Source: Pseudoroseicyclus aestuarii (GTDB taxonomy: Bacteria > Pseudomonadota > Alphaproteobacteria > Rhodobacterales > Rhodobacteraceae). From it: a stretch of 64,000 nucleotides of DNA. The translations under genes were made by a program, and so were the position numbers. Location of the stretch: positions 496,001 through 560,000 of the forward strand of contig NZ_QJTE01000001.1 in NCBI RefSeq assembly GCF_003217255.1. The letters are read 5' to 3'. Below the pieces are notes generated by a model. The model made no database searches. It worked only from the letters and a program-made list of their open reading frames with translations, and was not told the DNA's origin. Shown one piece after another: positions 11,435 to 20,171 of the stretch (position 1 is the first letter of the stretch; each line of letters opens with the position of its first letter).

Positions 11435-12280
11435 TCAGCCCGGCGCGTCCGCTCCTGAGCGGGAGGCAGCGCGCACGGCGGCCATGCGCAGTGCCAGCGC
11501 GGCAAGGAAGATGCCGGTCAGGATCAGCACCACGGTCGGCGCCGGCGCTGAGTCGAGGTAGAAGCTGATCCAGACGCCGGTGATCATCGCGATCTCGCAG
11601 ACCGCCACGGCGACCCCCAGCATGGCGGCAAAGCTGCGCGCCACGAGAAAGGCGATAGCCCCCGGCGCGATCAGGAGCGCGACGGTCAGGATCATCCCGA
11701 TGGAGGACAGTGTCGCGACGATGGTCAGCGACAGGATCGACAGCAGCCCGTAATGCAGCAGGCGGGTCGGCAGGCCGCTGGCCTGCGCCTGCGCCGGATC
11801 GAAGGCATGCAGCAGGAAATCCTTCCACTTCAGCAGCAGGACGCCCGAGACGAGGACGGCGATGATCCCCGCGGTCCAGAGGTCCTGCGCGCCCACCCCG
11901 AGCATGTTGCCGAAAAGGACGTGGTCGAGGTGCTGGTTGGTGTCGATGGCGGTGTAAAGGATCAGCCCGATCCCGAACATGCCCGAGAAGACGACGCCCA
12001 TGACCGTGTCCTGCTTTACCCGGCTGTTGCCCGAGAGGTAGCCGGTCGACAGCGCGCAAAGCATCCCGGCGGCGAAGGCCCCGACAATCAGCGGGATGCC
12101 GATGATCCAGGCCAGAACGATGCCCGGCAGCACGGCATGGCTGACTGCATCGCCCATCAGCGCCCAGCCCTTGAGCACGAGGAAGCAGGACAGCAGCGCC
12201 GTCGGCACCGCCACGAGCGCGGCGATCAGGAAGGCGTTCTGCATGAAGCCGAACTGGAAGGGCTCGATCAGCGCGCTCAT
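11435..12280 (-). CDS. sitD: metal ABC transporter permease (SitD-type)
   Basis: A 281-residue ABC-3 family permease with about eight hydrophobic segments. The family segment LKGWALMGDAVSHAVLPG is near residues 36-53. It is the last gene of a four-gene operon (binding protein, ATPase, two permeases) and its start overlaps the preceding permease stop by 4 bases. Two non-identical permeases are typical of Sit/Yfe/Mnt Mn2+/Fe2+ systems rather than ZnuABC, which has one. Metal choice is inferred. Confidence 0.9.
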   Translation of the reverse strand: MSALIEPFQFGFMQNAFLIAALVAVPTALLSCFLVLKGWALMGDAVSHAVLPGIVLAWIIGIPLIVGAFAAGMLCALSTGYLSGNSRVKQDTVMGVVFSGMFGIGLILYTAIDTNQHLDHVLFGNMLGVGAQDLWTAGIIAVLVSGVLLLKWKDFLLHAFDPAQAQASGLPTRLLHYGLLSILSLTIVATLSSIGMILTVALLIAPGAIAFLVARSFAAMLGVAVAVCEIAMITGVWISFYLDSAPAPTVVLILTGIFLAALALRMAAVRAASRSGADAPG

Positions 12281-13149
12281 TCCGCGGGCTCCGGGGCAGG
12301 GGCGGCCAGCGCTTGGCGCGCCTTGGCGCGTGCGGCCAGCAGCCCGTGTTTCGGCGCCAGCAGGAAGGCGGCAAGGAAGAGGGCGGTCTGCAGCACCACG
12401 ATGACGCCGCCTGTCGCGCCGTTCAGGAAGTAGCTGGCATAGGCCCCGAAAAAGCCCGTCAGCGTGCCGATCGCCACCGACAGGGCGATCAACCGCGGGA
12501 AGCGGTCGCAGAGCAGGTAGGCGGTGGCGCCGGGCGTGACCACCATGGCGATCACCAGAAAGGCGCCGACGGTCTGCATCGCCGCCACCACCGCCGCCGA
12601 GAGCAGCACGAAGAACATCGCCTTCAGGCGCTGCGGATGCAGCCCGATGGAGCGGGCGTGGCTCTCGTCGAAGAAGACCACCATCAGGTCCTTCCACTTC
12701 AGCAGCAGGACCCCCAGCGTCACGACGCCGATCAGCCCCAGCTGCAGCGTATCGCCCGGCGTGATGGCAAGGATATTGCCCATGGTGATCGTCTGGATGC
12801 TGACCGCCATCGGGTTGATCGAGATCATGAAGAGGCCGAGGCCGAAGAAGGCGGTGAAGATCAGCCCGATGATCACGTCGATCTTCAGGCCCGAGCGTTC
12901 CGACAGCAGCAGCATCGAGGCCGCGGCAAGCCCCCCGGCGATGAAGGCGCCGATGGCGAAGGGCAGCCCCAGCATGTAGGCCCCGGCGACGCCGGGCACG
13001 ACCGAGTGCGAGAGCGCGTCGCCGATCAGGCTCCAGCCCTTGAGCATGAGGTAGGCCGAGAGGAAGGCGCAGACCGCCCCGACCAAGGCCGAGACCCACA
13101 TCGCATTGGCCATGTAGCCGTAGGAAAAGGGCTCCAGCAGCAGGGTCAC
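12277..13149 (-). CDS. sitC: metal ABC transporter permease (SitC-type)
   Basis: A 290-residue ABC-3 family permease, paralogous to the next gene; both share the LKGWxLxGDAxSHxVxPG segment after the first helix. There are about eight to nine membrane helices and an Ala/Pro-rich cytoplasmic tail. It pairs with SitD to form the inner-membrane channel. It overlaps the ATPase gene upstream and the sitD gene downstream by 4 bases each, so subunit synthesis is probably coupled. Confidence 0.9.
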   Translation of the reverse strand: MTLLLEPFSYGYMANAMWVSALVGAVCAFLSAYLMLKGWSLIGDALSHSVVPGVAGAYMLGLPFAIGAFIAGGLAAASMLLLSERSGLKIDVIIGLIFTAFFGLGLFMISINPMAVSIQTITMGNILAITPGDTLQLGLIGVVTLGVLLLKWKDLMVVFFDESHARSIGLHPQRLKAMFFVLLSAAVVAAMQTVGAFLVIAMVVTPGATAYLLCDRFPRLIALSVAIGTLTGFFGAYASYFLNGATGGVIVVLQTALFLAAFLLAPKHGLLAARAKARQALAAPAPEPAE

Positions 13150-14042
13150 GAGGCGTCCCCGCTGGTGCGCGTACGCTCGCCGTAGCGGACGAGGGGCCGC
13201 TCGTCGTCGGTCAGGATGGTGATGTGGCGCTGGTCGGCGTCGTGGTCGTCGTGCAGGTCCGACCCGCCGAGGGTGAAGTGCCGCAGAACGCCGCCGAAGG
13301 CCGCCTCGAGGTTGGCGCGGGTGAAGGTCGTCTCGGTCGGGCCATAGGCCAGCACCGTGCCCTTCACCAGCACGGTCCGGTCGCAGAACTCCGGCACGGA
13401 GCCGAGGTTGTGGGTCGAGACCAGCATCACGCGCCCCTCGTCCTTCAGCTCGCGCAGGAGGGCGATGATCTGCTCCTCGGTCTTCACGTCGACGCCGGTA
13501 AAGGGCTCGTCCAGCAGGATCACCTGGCCGTCCTGCGCCAGCGCGCGGGCAAGGAAGACGCGCTTGCGCTGGCCGCCCGAGAGCTCTCCGATCTGGCGGT
13601 GGCGGAAGTCGGTCATGCCGGTGCGGGCGAGGGCGGCCTCGACCGCGTCGCGGTCCGCCTGCGCCGGGCGGCGCAGGAAGCCCATGTGCCCGTAGCGGCC
13701 CATCATCACCACGTCCTCGACCAGCACCGGGAAGGCCCAGTCGACCTCCTCGGCCTGGGGGACATAGGCGACGAGGTTGGACGTCAGCGCCTCGCGCACT
13801 GTTCTGCCCAGAAGCCGGATCTCGCCCGCCGCGGCGGGAACGAAGCCCATGATCGCCTTGAAGAGCGTCGATTTCCCGGCGCCGTTCACGCCGACAAGGG
13901 CCGTGACGGTGCCGCGCGGGATCTCGAAGCTGGCGTCGCGCAGGGCGGTATGGCCGTTGCGGTAGGTCACCGTGACGCCCCGCGCCTCGATACCGGCGCC
14001 GGTCTTGGCCTCGGCCTCTGCGGGGATGGTCTGCTGGAGCAT
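13146..14042 (-). CDS. sitB: metal ABC transporter ATP-binding protein (SitB-type)
   Basis: The 298-residue ATPase of the metal importer. Walker [10 protein letters not shown] is at 51-59, signature [15 protein letters not shown] and Walker [13 protein letters not shown] follow, with a STHN H-loop. I start at the ATG at 14042, with GAAGG upstream and 13 bases after the binding-protein stop. A TTG at 14066 would add eight residues and overlap the upstream stop. The last ~35 residues after [16 protein letters not shown] are His/Asp-rich, which could bind metal; that is inference. Confidence 0.92.
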   Translation of the reverse strand: MLQQTIPAEAEAKTGAGIEARGVTVTYRNGHTALRDASFEIPRGTVTALVGVNGAGKSTLFKAIMGFVPAAAGEIRLLGRTVREALTSNLVAYVPQAEEVDWAFPVLVEDVVMMGRYGHMGFLRRPAQADRDAVEAALARTGMTDFRHRQIGELSGGQRKRVFLARALAQDGQVILLDEPFTGVDVKTEEQIIALLRELKDEGRVMLVSTHNLGSVPEFCDRTVLVKGTVLAYGPTETTFTRANLEAAFGGVLRHFTLGGSDLHDDHDADQRHITILTDDERPLVRYGERTRTSGDAS

Positions 14043-14055
14043 CGTGTCGCCTTCG

Positions 14056-15003
14056 TCAGTTGCCAAGCGTGCCGGTCAGCCCGTCCGCGACGGTGCCGGC
14101 TGTGCGCTGGAGAAGATCGAGATAGGTTGGCACCGGCCCTTCGGCGGTGCTGAGGCTGTCGACATAGAGCATGCCGCCATAGCGGGCGCCGGTCTCGCGG
14201 GCCACCTGCTCGGCCGGGCGCTGGCTGACGGTGCTTTCGCAGAAGACCACGGGAATATCCTCGGACTCGACCGTATCGACCACGCGGCGCACCTGCTGCG
14301 GCGTTCCGGTCTGGTCGGCGTTGATCGGCCAGAGATAGAGCTCCTTCATGTCGAAGTCCCGCGCGAGGTAGGAAAAGGCGCCCTCGCAGCTGACCAGCCA
14401 GCGCTGATCCTCGGGGACCTCCAGCACGCGCTGGCGCAGCGGCTCGAGCGTGTCGCGGATGCGGGTCCTGTAGGCTTCTGCATTGGCGGCATAGAGCGCG
14501 GCGTTCCCTGGGTCGTGCTCGGACAGGGCGGCCTCGATATTGTCGATGTAGATCATCGCGGTATCGAGCCCCATCCAGGCATGCGGGTTGGGCCGCCCCT
14601 CGTAATCGCCCGAGCCGATGGGGATCGGATCGACGCCTTGCGTCAGGGTGGCAGAGGGGATGTCGCCGACATTGTTCAGGAACTGTTCGAACCAGCGCTC
14701 AAGGCCGAAGCCGTTCCACAGGATCAGGTCGGCCCCCTCGGCCTGCAGGACATCGCGGGGCGTCGGCTCGTAGCCGTGGATCTCGGCGCCGGGGCGGGTG
14801 ATCGAGGCGACCTCGGCGGCGTCGCCTGCGACGTTGCGGGCCATGTCGGCGATCACGGTGAAGGTGGTCACGACCTTGAAGCGATCATCCGAGGCGCCGC
14901 CGGGGCCGCCCAGCAGAAGGGCAGAGGCGACGACAGCCCCACCGCAGACCACAAGCGTGCCGAGCAGGAAGGTGCGGATGGGGTGGCGGGGCGCGTCGGC
15001 CAT
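14056..15003 (-). CDS. sitA: metal ABC transporter substrate-binding protein (SitA/TroA family)
   Basis: A 315-residue cluster A-I binding protein, first gene of the sit operon. An N-terminal hydrophobic segment (about 11-32) exports or anchors it; a C20 is present but the -1 residue is Val, a poor lipobox. The four expected metal ligands are visible: H76 ([10 protein letters not shown]), H141 (NPHAWM), E207 (CEGAFSYL) and D282 (YVDSLS). This His-His-Glu-Asp set is that of Mn/Fe-binding members. There is no His-rich loop as seen in zinc-specific ZnuA. A Fur/Mur-like box lies 38 bases upstream. Confidence 0.92.
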   Translation of the reverse strand: MADAPRHPIRTFLLGTLVVCGGAVVASALLLGGPGGASDDRFKVVTTFTVIADMARNVAGDAAEVASITRPGAEIHGYEPTPRDVLQAEGADLILWNGFGLERWFEQFLNNVGDIPSATLTQGVDPIPIGSGDYEGRPNPHAWMGLDTAMIYIDNIEAALSEHDPGNAALYAANAEAYRTRIRDTLEPLRQRVLEVPEDQRWLVSCEGAFSYLARDFDMKELYLWPINADQTGTPQQVRRVVDTVESEDIPVVFCESTVSQRPAEQVARETGARYGGMLYVDSLSTAEGPVPTYLDLLQRTAGTVADGLTGTLGN

Positions 15004-15040
15004 GGGTGGTCCGTGATGAAGAAGGTCTCGCTTTCGACAG

Positions 15041-15055
15041 TGATAATCATTCGCA
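15041..15055 (-). promoter_or_regulatory. candidate Fur/Mur box for the sit operon
   Basis: TGATAATCATTCGCA is a 7-1-7 imperfect palindrome (five of seven pairs) close to the classical Fur consensus, 38 bases before the sitA start. In alphaproteobacteria the Fur homologue Mur represses sit operons with manganese, which fits the position. Confidence 0.5.
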
Positions 15056-15138
15056 AATAGTCAACGCCTCTCTGCATCTTTTGTGAGAGCAGCGCCTGCA
15101 TGTTGCGAAGGCTGCGAGGACGAGGTAGCAGTCAAAAT

Positions 15139-15153
15139 GTGATAACGTATCAC
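15139..15153 (+). promoter_or_regulatory. candidate Zur box upstream of the ZinT-like gene
   Basis: A perfect inverted repeat GTGATA-ACG-TATCAC, flanked by AT-rich bases (AAAAT before, TCTTT after), ends 31 bases before the zinT start. It resembles alphaproteobacterial Zur operators of the ATGTTATAACAT type. It is distinct from the Fur/Mur-like box 84 bases away in the same divergent region. Confidence 0.55.
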
Positions 15154-15184
15154 TCTTTACTGTTCCGACCGAGAGGCTGACCCG

Positions 15185-15841
15185 ATGACGACGACCCGCA
15201 CCACCAGCGCCGCGCTGCTGACGGCCCTGACGCTTATGGCCGCGCCGGCCTTCGCTCAGGACCACGATCATGACCACGAGCACGATCATGACCACGGCGG
15301 CGTCAGCGAAGAGATCAGGAGCGGCTATTTCGAGGACGCGCAGGTCCAGCCCCGCACGCTGCAGGACTGGCAGGGCGACTGGCAGTCGATCTACCCCTTC
15401 CTGATGGACGGCACACTCGATCCGGTGATGGCGCATAAGGCCGAATCCGGCAAGATGAGTGCCGAGGAGTACCGCGACTACTACGAGATCGGCTATGCCA
15501 CCGGGGTGGAGCGCATCGTGATCGACGGTGACACGGTCACCTTCTACGAGGACGGAGAGCCGACCGAGGCCCGCTACGAGAGCGACGGCTACTGGATCCT
15601 CGAATACGAGGCCGGCAACCGCGGCGTCCGCTATTCCTTCGAGAAGGCCGAGGGCGACGAGGACGCGCCGCAGTTCATCCAGTTCAGCGACCACCTGATC
15701 TGGCCGATGGAGGCCGGGCACTACCACCTCTACTGGGGCGACGACCGTGCCGCCCTGCTCGAGGAAGTGACGAACTGGCCGACCTACTTCCCCGCCGATT
15801 GGAGCGGCGAGGAGGTGGCCGAGGACCTGCTGGCGCATTGA
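15185..15841 (+). CDS. zinT: ZinT/YodA family periplasmic zinc-binding protein
   Basis: A 218-residue exported protein. A signal peptide ends near residue 24 (APAFA), followed by an alternating Asp-His run (26-37) with six His, then the ZinT calycin-like domain: GYFEDAQVQPRTLQDWQGDWQSIYPFL and the ligand motif HYHLYWG at 179-185. ZinT scavenges zinc in the periplasm under limitation and hands it to ZnuA-type proteins. Here the neighbour is a Sit-type importer, divergent across 181 bases. The Zur-like palindrome upstream supports zinc-responsive control. Confidence 0.93.
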   Translation: MTTTRTTSAALLTALTLMAAPAFAQDHDHDHEHDHDHGGVSEEIRSGYFEDAQVQPRTLQDWQGDWQSIYPFLMDGTLDPVMAHKAESGKMSAEEYRDYYEIGYATGVERIVIDGDTVTFYEDGEPTEARYESDGYWILEYEAGNRGVRYSFEKAEGDEDAPQFIQFSDHLIWPMEAGHYHLYWGDDRAALLEEVTNWPTYFPADWSGEEVAEDLLAH

Positions 15842-15881
15842 TCGGCGCCGGGCGGCGGGGCTGTCCCGCCGCCCAACCCGA

Positions 15882-16181
15882 TCACTCGATCTCGACGGTC
15901 TGGCGCAGGCTGCCGGTGGCGCGGTTGTAGATCAGGATGCGATCCGCGTCCGTCACCACGGCAAACCAGTCCGATCCTTGCGTAAAGGCGCGGGCGCTTT
16001 CGCCGTCGGGCAGGGAAATCCGTTCGGGCAGTGGCAGGGGATCGGCGTTCAGCCGGATGACAAGGGCGATCATCAGCACTACGAAGCAGGCGATCATCGC
16101 CACGCCCATCGCCGCGACCAGCCATTTTAGCCAGCGCAGCTGCGGCGGCACCTCTCCGGGAGCGTCCTGCTGCATGTCCAT
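15882..16181 (-). CDS. DUF6476-like single-pass membrane protein
   Basis: A 99-residue protein with one membrane helix at about 19-43 and a C-terminal periplasmic segment: PLPERISLPDGESARAFTQGSDWFAVVTDADRI, then ILIYNRATGSLRQTVEIE. I recognise this as a small Rhodobacterales family (DUF6476 as I recall). Its ATG at 16181 overlaps head-to-head with the start of the pseudouridine synthase gene: the two start codons lie within the same eight bases. Function unknown. Confidence 0.83.
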   Translation of the reverse strand: MDMQQDAPGEVPPQLRWLKWLVAAMGVAMIACFVVLMIALVIRLNADPLPLPERISLPDGESARAFTQGSDWFAVVTDADRILIYNRATGSLRQTVEIE

Positions 16182-17190
16182 CCTTCGCTTCACCCTCGCG
16201 GCCGATCCGCCGCCCCGGCTTGATAAGGCGCTTGCCCGCGACGTGCCAGAGGCGGCGGCGCTGTCCCGCTCGCGCCTCGCGCGGCTGATCGCCGAGGGCG
16301 CGGTCTGCGTCGACGGCGCGGTGGTGACCGACGCCAAGGCCCGCGCGGGCGAGGGCGCCGAGGTCGAGATCGCGCTGCCCGAGGCGGAGGAGACCGAGAT
16401 CTTGCCCGAGGCGATCCCGCTTGCCGTGGTCTTCGAGGATGGCGACCTGATCGTCATCGACAAGCCGGCGGGCATGGTGGTGCACCCCGCGCCCGGCAGC
16501 CCCTCCGGCACGCTGGTCAATGCGCTGCTGCATCATGCGCCGGATCTGTCGGGCGTGGGCGGGCGGCGCCGGCCGGGGATCGTGCACCGGATCGACAAGG
16601 ACACCTCGGGGCTGCTGGTGGTGGCCAAGACCGACCGGGCGCATCACGGTCTTGCCGCCCAGTTCGAGGCGCATAGTGCCCGCCGCCTGTATCGCGCGAT
16701 GTGCCACGGGCTGCCCGATCCCGCCGACCCGCGGCTGCGCGGCGTCGCGGGCGTGCGCTGGGAGGACGGCGCCACGCTGCGGATCGAGACGCTGCTGGCC
16801 CGCCACCCGACCGACCGCCAGAAGCAGGCCGTCAGCAAGGCAGGCGGGCGTCGGGCGGTGACGCGGATGCGCGTGACCGAACCGCTCGGCCATCCCCCTG
16901 CGGCGGCGCTGGTCGAATGCCGGCTGGAGACCGGGCGCACCCATCAAATCCGGGTGCACATGGCGCATGCCGGCCATGCGCTGATCGGCGATCCGACCTA
17001 TGGCGGGCGGCGCAAGCTGGCGCTACGCTCTGTCGGGCAGGCGGGCGCGGCGCTGGCAGCCGGCTTTCCGCGCCAGGCGCTGCATGCCGCCGAACTTGGC
17101 TTCACCCATCCCGGCACCGGCGAAGATCTGTTGTTTCACAGCCCCTTGCCGGACGACATGAAGGAACTCCTTGCCGCCCTGCGGGTTTGA
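16174..17190 (+). CDS. RluD/RluA family pseudouridine synthase
   Basis: A 338-residue enzyme that isomerises uridine to pseudouridine in RNA, probably 23S rRNA. An S4 RNA-binding domain (about 10-70, LSRSRLARLIAEGAVCVDG) precedes the catalytic domain. The catalytic Asp is D141 in HRIDKDTSGL, preceded by VIDKPAGMVVHPAPG and followed by GRTHQIRVHMAHAGHALIGDPTYGG. The upstream frame is open further, but the protein starts naturally at MSILRF (16174). RluD and RluC sub-types cannot be separated from sequence alone here. Confidence 0.93.
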   Translation: MSILRFTLAADPPPRLDKALARDVPEAAALSRSRLARLIAEGAVCVDGAVVTDAKARAGEGAEVEIALPEAEETEILPEAIPLAVVFEDGDLIVIDKPAGMVVHPAPGSPSGTLVNALLHHAPDLSGVGGRRRPGIVHRIDKDTSGLLVVAKTDRAHHGLAAQFEAHSARRLYRAMCHGLPDPADPRLRGVAGVRWEDGATLRIETLLARHPTDRQKQAVSKAGGRRAVTRMRVTEPLGHPPAAALVECRLETGRTHQIRVHMAHAGHALIGDPTYGGRRKLALRSVGQAGAALAAGFPRQALHAAELGFTHPGTGEDLLFHSPLPDDMKELLAALRV

Positions 17191-17357
17191 TCCGTCCCAA
17201 GTCGAACAGCCTCTGTGCAGCCCGGTGGATTGTGCACGACGGAACCGGATGGCAGTCTCGTTCATCTTCTATCAACACTTGGCGCCTAGCGGTTCTTGCC
17301 AGACATGCGCCGTTACACCATATCCATGTCAAACCCTTTAACATGAGGAGGGGCACT

Positions 17358-18257
17358 GTGGCAGCGACCTACAGCAATCTCCCGGCCCCCTCGCCGGAAC
17401 AGGGCCTGAACCGCTACCTTCAGGACATCCGCAAATTTCCGATGCTGGAGCCGGAAGAGGAATACATGCTGGCCAAGCGCTGGGTGGACCACGAGGATTC
17501 CTCGGCGGCACACAAGCTGGTGACCAGCCACCTGCGCCTCGCGGCGAAGATCGCCATGGGCTACCGCGGCTACGGCCTGCCGCAGGCCGAGGTCATCTCC
17601 GAGGCCAACGTCGGGCTGATGCAGGCGGTCAAGCGCTTCGATCCCGAGAAGGGCTTCCGCCTCGCGACCTACGCCATGTGGTGGATCCGGGCGAGCATCC
17701 AGGAATACATCCTGCGCTCCTGGAGCCTGGTGAAGCTGGGCACCACCAGCGCGCAGAAGAAGCTTTTCTTCAACCTGCGCAAGGCCAAGGCCCGCCTCGG
17801 CGCGCTGGAAGAGGGCGACCTGCGCCCCGAGACGGTGCAGCGCATCGCCACCGACCTCGGCGTGACCGAGACCGAGGTGATCTCGATGAACCGGCGCATG
17901 GCCGGCTCCGACGCCTCGCTCAACGCGCAGGTCGGGCAGGAGGGCGAGGGTACGACCCAGTGGCAGGACTGGCTCGAGGACCAAGACGCCGACCAGGCCG
18001 GCCACTATGCCGACCAGGAGGAGCTGGACAGCCGCCGCGCCCTGATGACCGAGGCGATGGAGGTTCTGAACGAGCGCGAGCGGGATATCCTTGTCCGCCG
18101 CCGCCTCTCGGACGAGCCGGTGACGCTGGAGGATCTGTCCGGCGTCTACGACGTCAGCCGCGAGCGCATCCGCCAGATCGAGGTGCGGGCCTTCGAGAAG
18201 CTGCAGAAGCGGATGCATGATCTGGCGCGCGAGAAGGGCATGATGGCCCTCAGCTGA
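17358..18257 (+). CDS. rpoH: heat-shock sigma factor RpoH
   Basis: A 299-residue sigma-32 family factor directing RNA polymerase to heat-shock and, in Rhodobacter relatives, oxidative-stress promoters. The start is taken as the GTG at 17358, with AGGAGG six bases upstream; the product then begins (M)AATYSNLPAPSPEQGLNRYLQ like other alphaproteobacterial RpoH. An ATG at 17343 has no site. Region 2 holds EVISEANVGLMQAVKRFDPEKGFRLATYAMWWI. The RpoH box AQKKLFFNLRKAK is at 132-144, the site of chaperone and FtsH control. The region 4.2 helix-turn-helix is VTLEDLSGVYDVSRERIRQIE. Confidence 0.95.
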   Translation: MAATYSNLPAPSPEQGLNRYLQDIRKFPMLEPEEEYMLAKRWVDHEDSSAAHKLVTSHLRLAAKIAMGYRGYGLPQAEVISEANVGLMQAVKRFDPEKGFRLATYAMWWIRASIQEYILRSWSLVKLGTTSAQKKLFFNLRKAKARLGALEEGDLRPETVQRIATDLGVTETEVISMNRRMAGSDASLNAQVGQEGEGTTQWQDWLEDQDADQAGHYADQEELDSRRALMTEAMEVLNERERDILVRRRLSDEPVTLEDLSGVYDVSRERIRQIEVRAFEKLQKRMHDLAREKGMMALS

Positions 18258-18325
18258 GACGGTCAGACGTTCTGCGCCCGTCCGGCGTGGCAGGGGGCTC
18301 TGCCCCCCGCCTGCGCCAGGGCGCA

Positions 18326-18367
18326 GGCGCCCCCCGGGATATTTTCAAAGAGAAGATGGGGGGCGCC
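18326..18367 (+). repeat. dispersed GGGATATTTTCAAAGAGAAGA element, copy A
   Basis: The core GGGATATTTTCAAAGAGAAGAT is flanked by perfect 10-base arms GGCGCCCCCC (18326-18335) and GGGGGGCGCC (18358-18367), so the RNA would present the core as a 22-base loop. Two GC hairpins precede it (18293-18307 and 18308-18329); the second shares bases with the left arm, so the folds compete. It lies between convergent rpoH and an oxidoreductase gene. Confidence 0.75.
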
Positions 18368-18383
18368 GGGCGGGCGAGCCCGG

Positions 18384-19070
18384 TCAGGCCAGCATTTCCT
18401 TGACCAGTTCGACGTTGCTGCCCATTTCCTCCGGCTCCTTCCGGGCCACGGCGGGGGTGGCGCGGGACCAGGCGCCGGTCGTGGCGCAATGCAGCATGAA
18501 ATGGGCGAGATCGCCGTGGCGGGTGCGGATCATGTCCTCGGGGATCATGTCCGGGCCGGTCCAGTAATCGCCCGTCACCTCGCCCGGCATCAGCCAGCCG
18601 GGCCGCACCGCCGTCCAGTCGAGGGGGGAGGCGCGCAGGTAGGCCTCCATCTCCTTCATCTGCTCGATCACCTGGTGCAGCGCCGGGATCGCCGTTGTCC
18701 GGAAGAGAAGCGGCCCGCGCTGCGTCGTGGCAACCCAGCTGGCCGAGATCGTGACGAGGCGCGAGACACCCTCGGCCTGCATCGCCTCGGCGACGCGGCG
18801 GGTGCCGTCGGTATAGAGCGGCGGCGGGTCGAGAAGGGTTTTGGGATCGCCCGGCACGCCGAGCGCGGAGATCACCGCCTCGACCCCGCGCATCGCCGGG
18901 GCCAGATCGCCAGAGAGGATGTCGGCCTCGATCCGCTCGACCCCCGGCTGGGCGGGCTCGGCGCCCTCCCAGCTGATGTCGGCGGCGCGGACGCTATGGC
19001 CTTCGGCGGCGGCCAGCGCGGTCGCCGCGCGGCCGGTGGCGCCGCGGGCGCCGAGGATGAGAAGGTGCAT
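18384..19070 (-). CDS. NAD(P)H-binding SDR-like oxidoreductase
   Basis: A 228-residue atypical short-chain dehydrogenase of the NAD(P)H-binding / NmrA-like type. The Rossmann motif GARGATG is at residues 7-13, followed by a short (ADISWEGAE) second strand, VEAVISALGVPGD, the VSRLVTISASWV strand and WTAVRPGWLMPGE. Substrate unknown. It is preceded on the same strand by a Gfo/Idh/MocA gene 37 bases away, and the two may be co-transcribed. The longer frame upstream of the ATG at 19070 is not protein-like. Confidence 0.82.
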   Translation of the reverse strand: MHLLILGARGATGRAATALAAAEGHSVRAADISWEGAEPAQPGVERIEADILSGDLAPAMRGVEAVISALGVPGDPKTLLDPPPLYTDGTRRVAEAMQAEGVSRLVTISASWVATTQRGPLLFRTTAIPALHQVIEQMKEMEAYLRASPLDWTAVRPGWLMPGEVTGDYWTGPDMIPEDMIRTRHGDLAHFMLHCATTGAWSRATPAVARKEPEEMGSNVELVKEMLA

Positions 19071-19107
19071 GTCAGGTCCCACTGGTTGGTTCGGGGCCGA
19101 ACGCCTG

Positions 19108-20094
19108 TCAGCCCGCGCCGTTCCCGCGACCTGCCGCCGCATAGACCGCGTCGATCATCGCCTGCGTGCCGCGGCTGAACTCCAGCGGGCAGGCATAGGG
19201 CGCGCCCTCGCGGACGGAGCGGCAGAAGGCCTCGACCTGCAGCACGTATTGGTTCAGCCCCGGCCAGCTTTCGCGCTGTTGCGGCTGGCCCGTGCGGTCG
19301 AGAACGATCTCGGCCAGCCCTGCCGCATTGGCGGTGAAGGGGGTGGTCATGGTCAACCGACCTTCGGTGCCGTGGAAGACGACGCCCTGCCGGTTGTCGA
19401 GCCGGGTCGAGACGAGCCCCGAGTAGCGGAAGCCGGGGAAGCGCGCCGCGACATGGGCGTAGGTGTCGACGCCGGCCTCCCAGTCGAGATCGGCATGGGT
19501 GATCGCCTCTGGCTCTTGCCCGGTGGCGAAGCGGATCGAGCCCATGACGTAGACGCCGACATCCGGCAGCGCGCCGCCGCCGACCTCGGCCCGGTTGCGG
19601 ATATTGGTCATGTCGTCGTTCTTGAAGCAGAAGACCGCCTCGACATGCCGCAACTCTCCCAGCGCGCCCTCGGCCAGAAGCTGGCGCACGCGGGCCCATT
19701 GCGGGTGATGCGTGATCATGAAGGCCTCTGCCGCCATCAGCCCGGTCTCGTCGCGCGCCGCGATGACGCGGTCGAAATCCTCGGCCTTCAGGCCCAGCGG
19801 CTTTTCGCACAGCACGTGCTTGCCCGCCGCCAGCGCCTTGAGCGTCCAGTCGACGTGCAGCGCGTTGGGGAGCGGGATGTAGACGGCATCGACCGAGGGA
19901 TCGGCGAGGAGCGCGTCGTAGTCGAGGTGGACCTTCAGACCGGGGGCGAAGGCCTCGAAGGGCGCGGCCTTCTCCTGCGACGAGGTGGCGATGGCCAACA
20001 GCTCTGCGCCGCGTGCGGCATGGATCGCGGGGGCCATCTGGTTCAGCGCGAAGCGCGCGGCGCCGAGTACGCCCCAGCGGAGGGTCTGTGTCAT
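19108..20094 (-). CDS. Gfo/Idh/MocA family oxidoreductase
   Basis: A 328-residue NAD(P)-dependent dehydrogenase. The N-terminal Rossmann domain begins RWGVLGAARFA and carries the family marker CEKPLGL after AGKHVL; the C-terminal alpha/beta domain contains GGGALPDVGVYVMGSIRFATG. Members act on sugars, inositols or trans-dihydrodiols; the substrate here is not predictable. The ATG at 20094 begins MTQTLRWGV, and the 22 codons before it are not conserved-looking. Confidence 0.87.
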   Translation of the reverse strand: MTQTLRWGVLGAARFALNQMAPAIHAARGAELLAIATSSQEKAAPFEAFAPGLKVHLDYDALLADPSVDAVYIPLPNALHVDWTLKALAAGKHVLCEKPLGLKAEDFDRVIAARDETGLMAAEAFMITHHPQWARVRQLLAEGALGELRHVEAVFCFKNDDMTNIRNRAEVGGGALPDVGVYVMGSIRFATGQEPEAITHADLDWEAGVDTYAHVAARFPGFRYSGLVSTRLDNRQGVVFHGTEGRLTMTTPFTANAAGLAEIVLDRTGQPQQRESWPGLNQYVLQVEAFCRSVREGAPYACPLEFSRGTQAMIDAVYAAAGRGNGAG

Positions 20095-20171
20095 GGGGGC
20101 ATCCTTTTGGCAGCGGGTCTGAGGTGCGCGGCAGCCTAGCGGCCCGCGCGCTGGCGGCAAGGCATCGGCCT

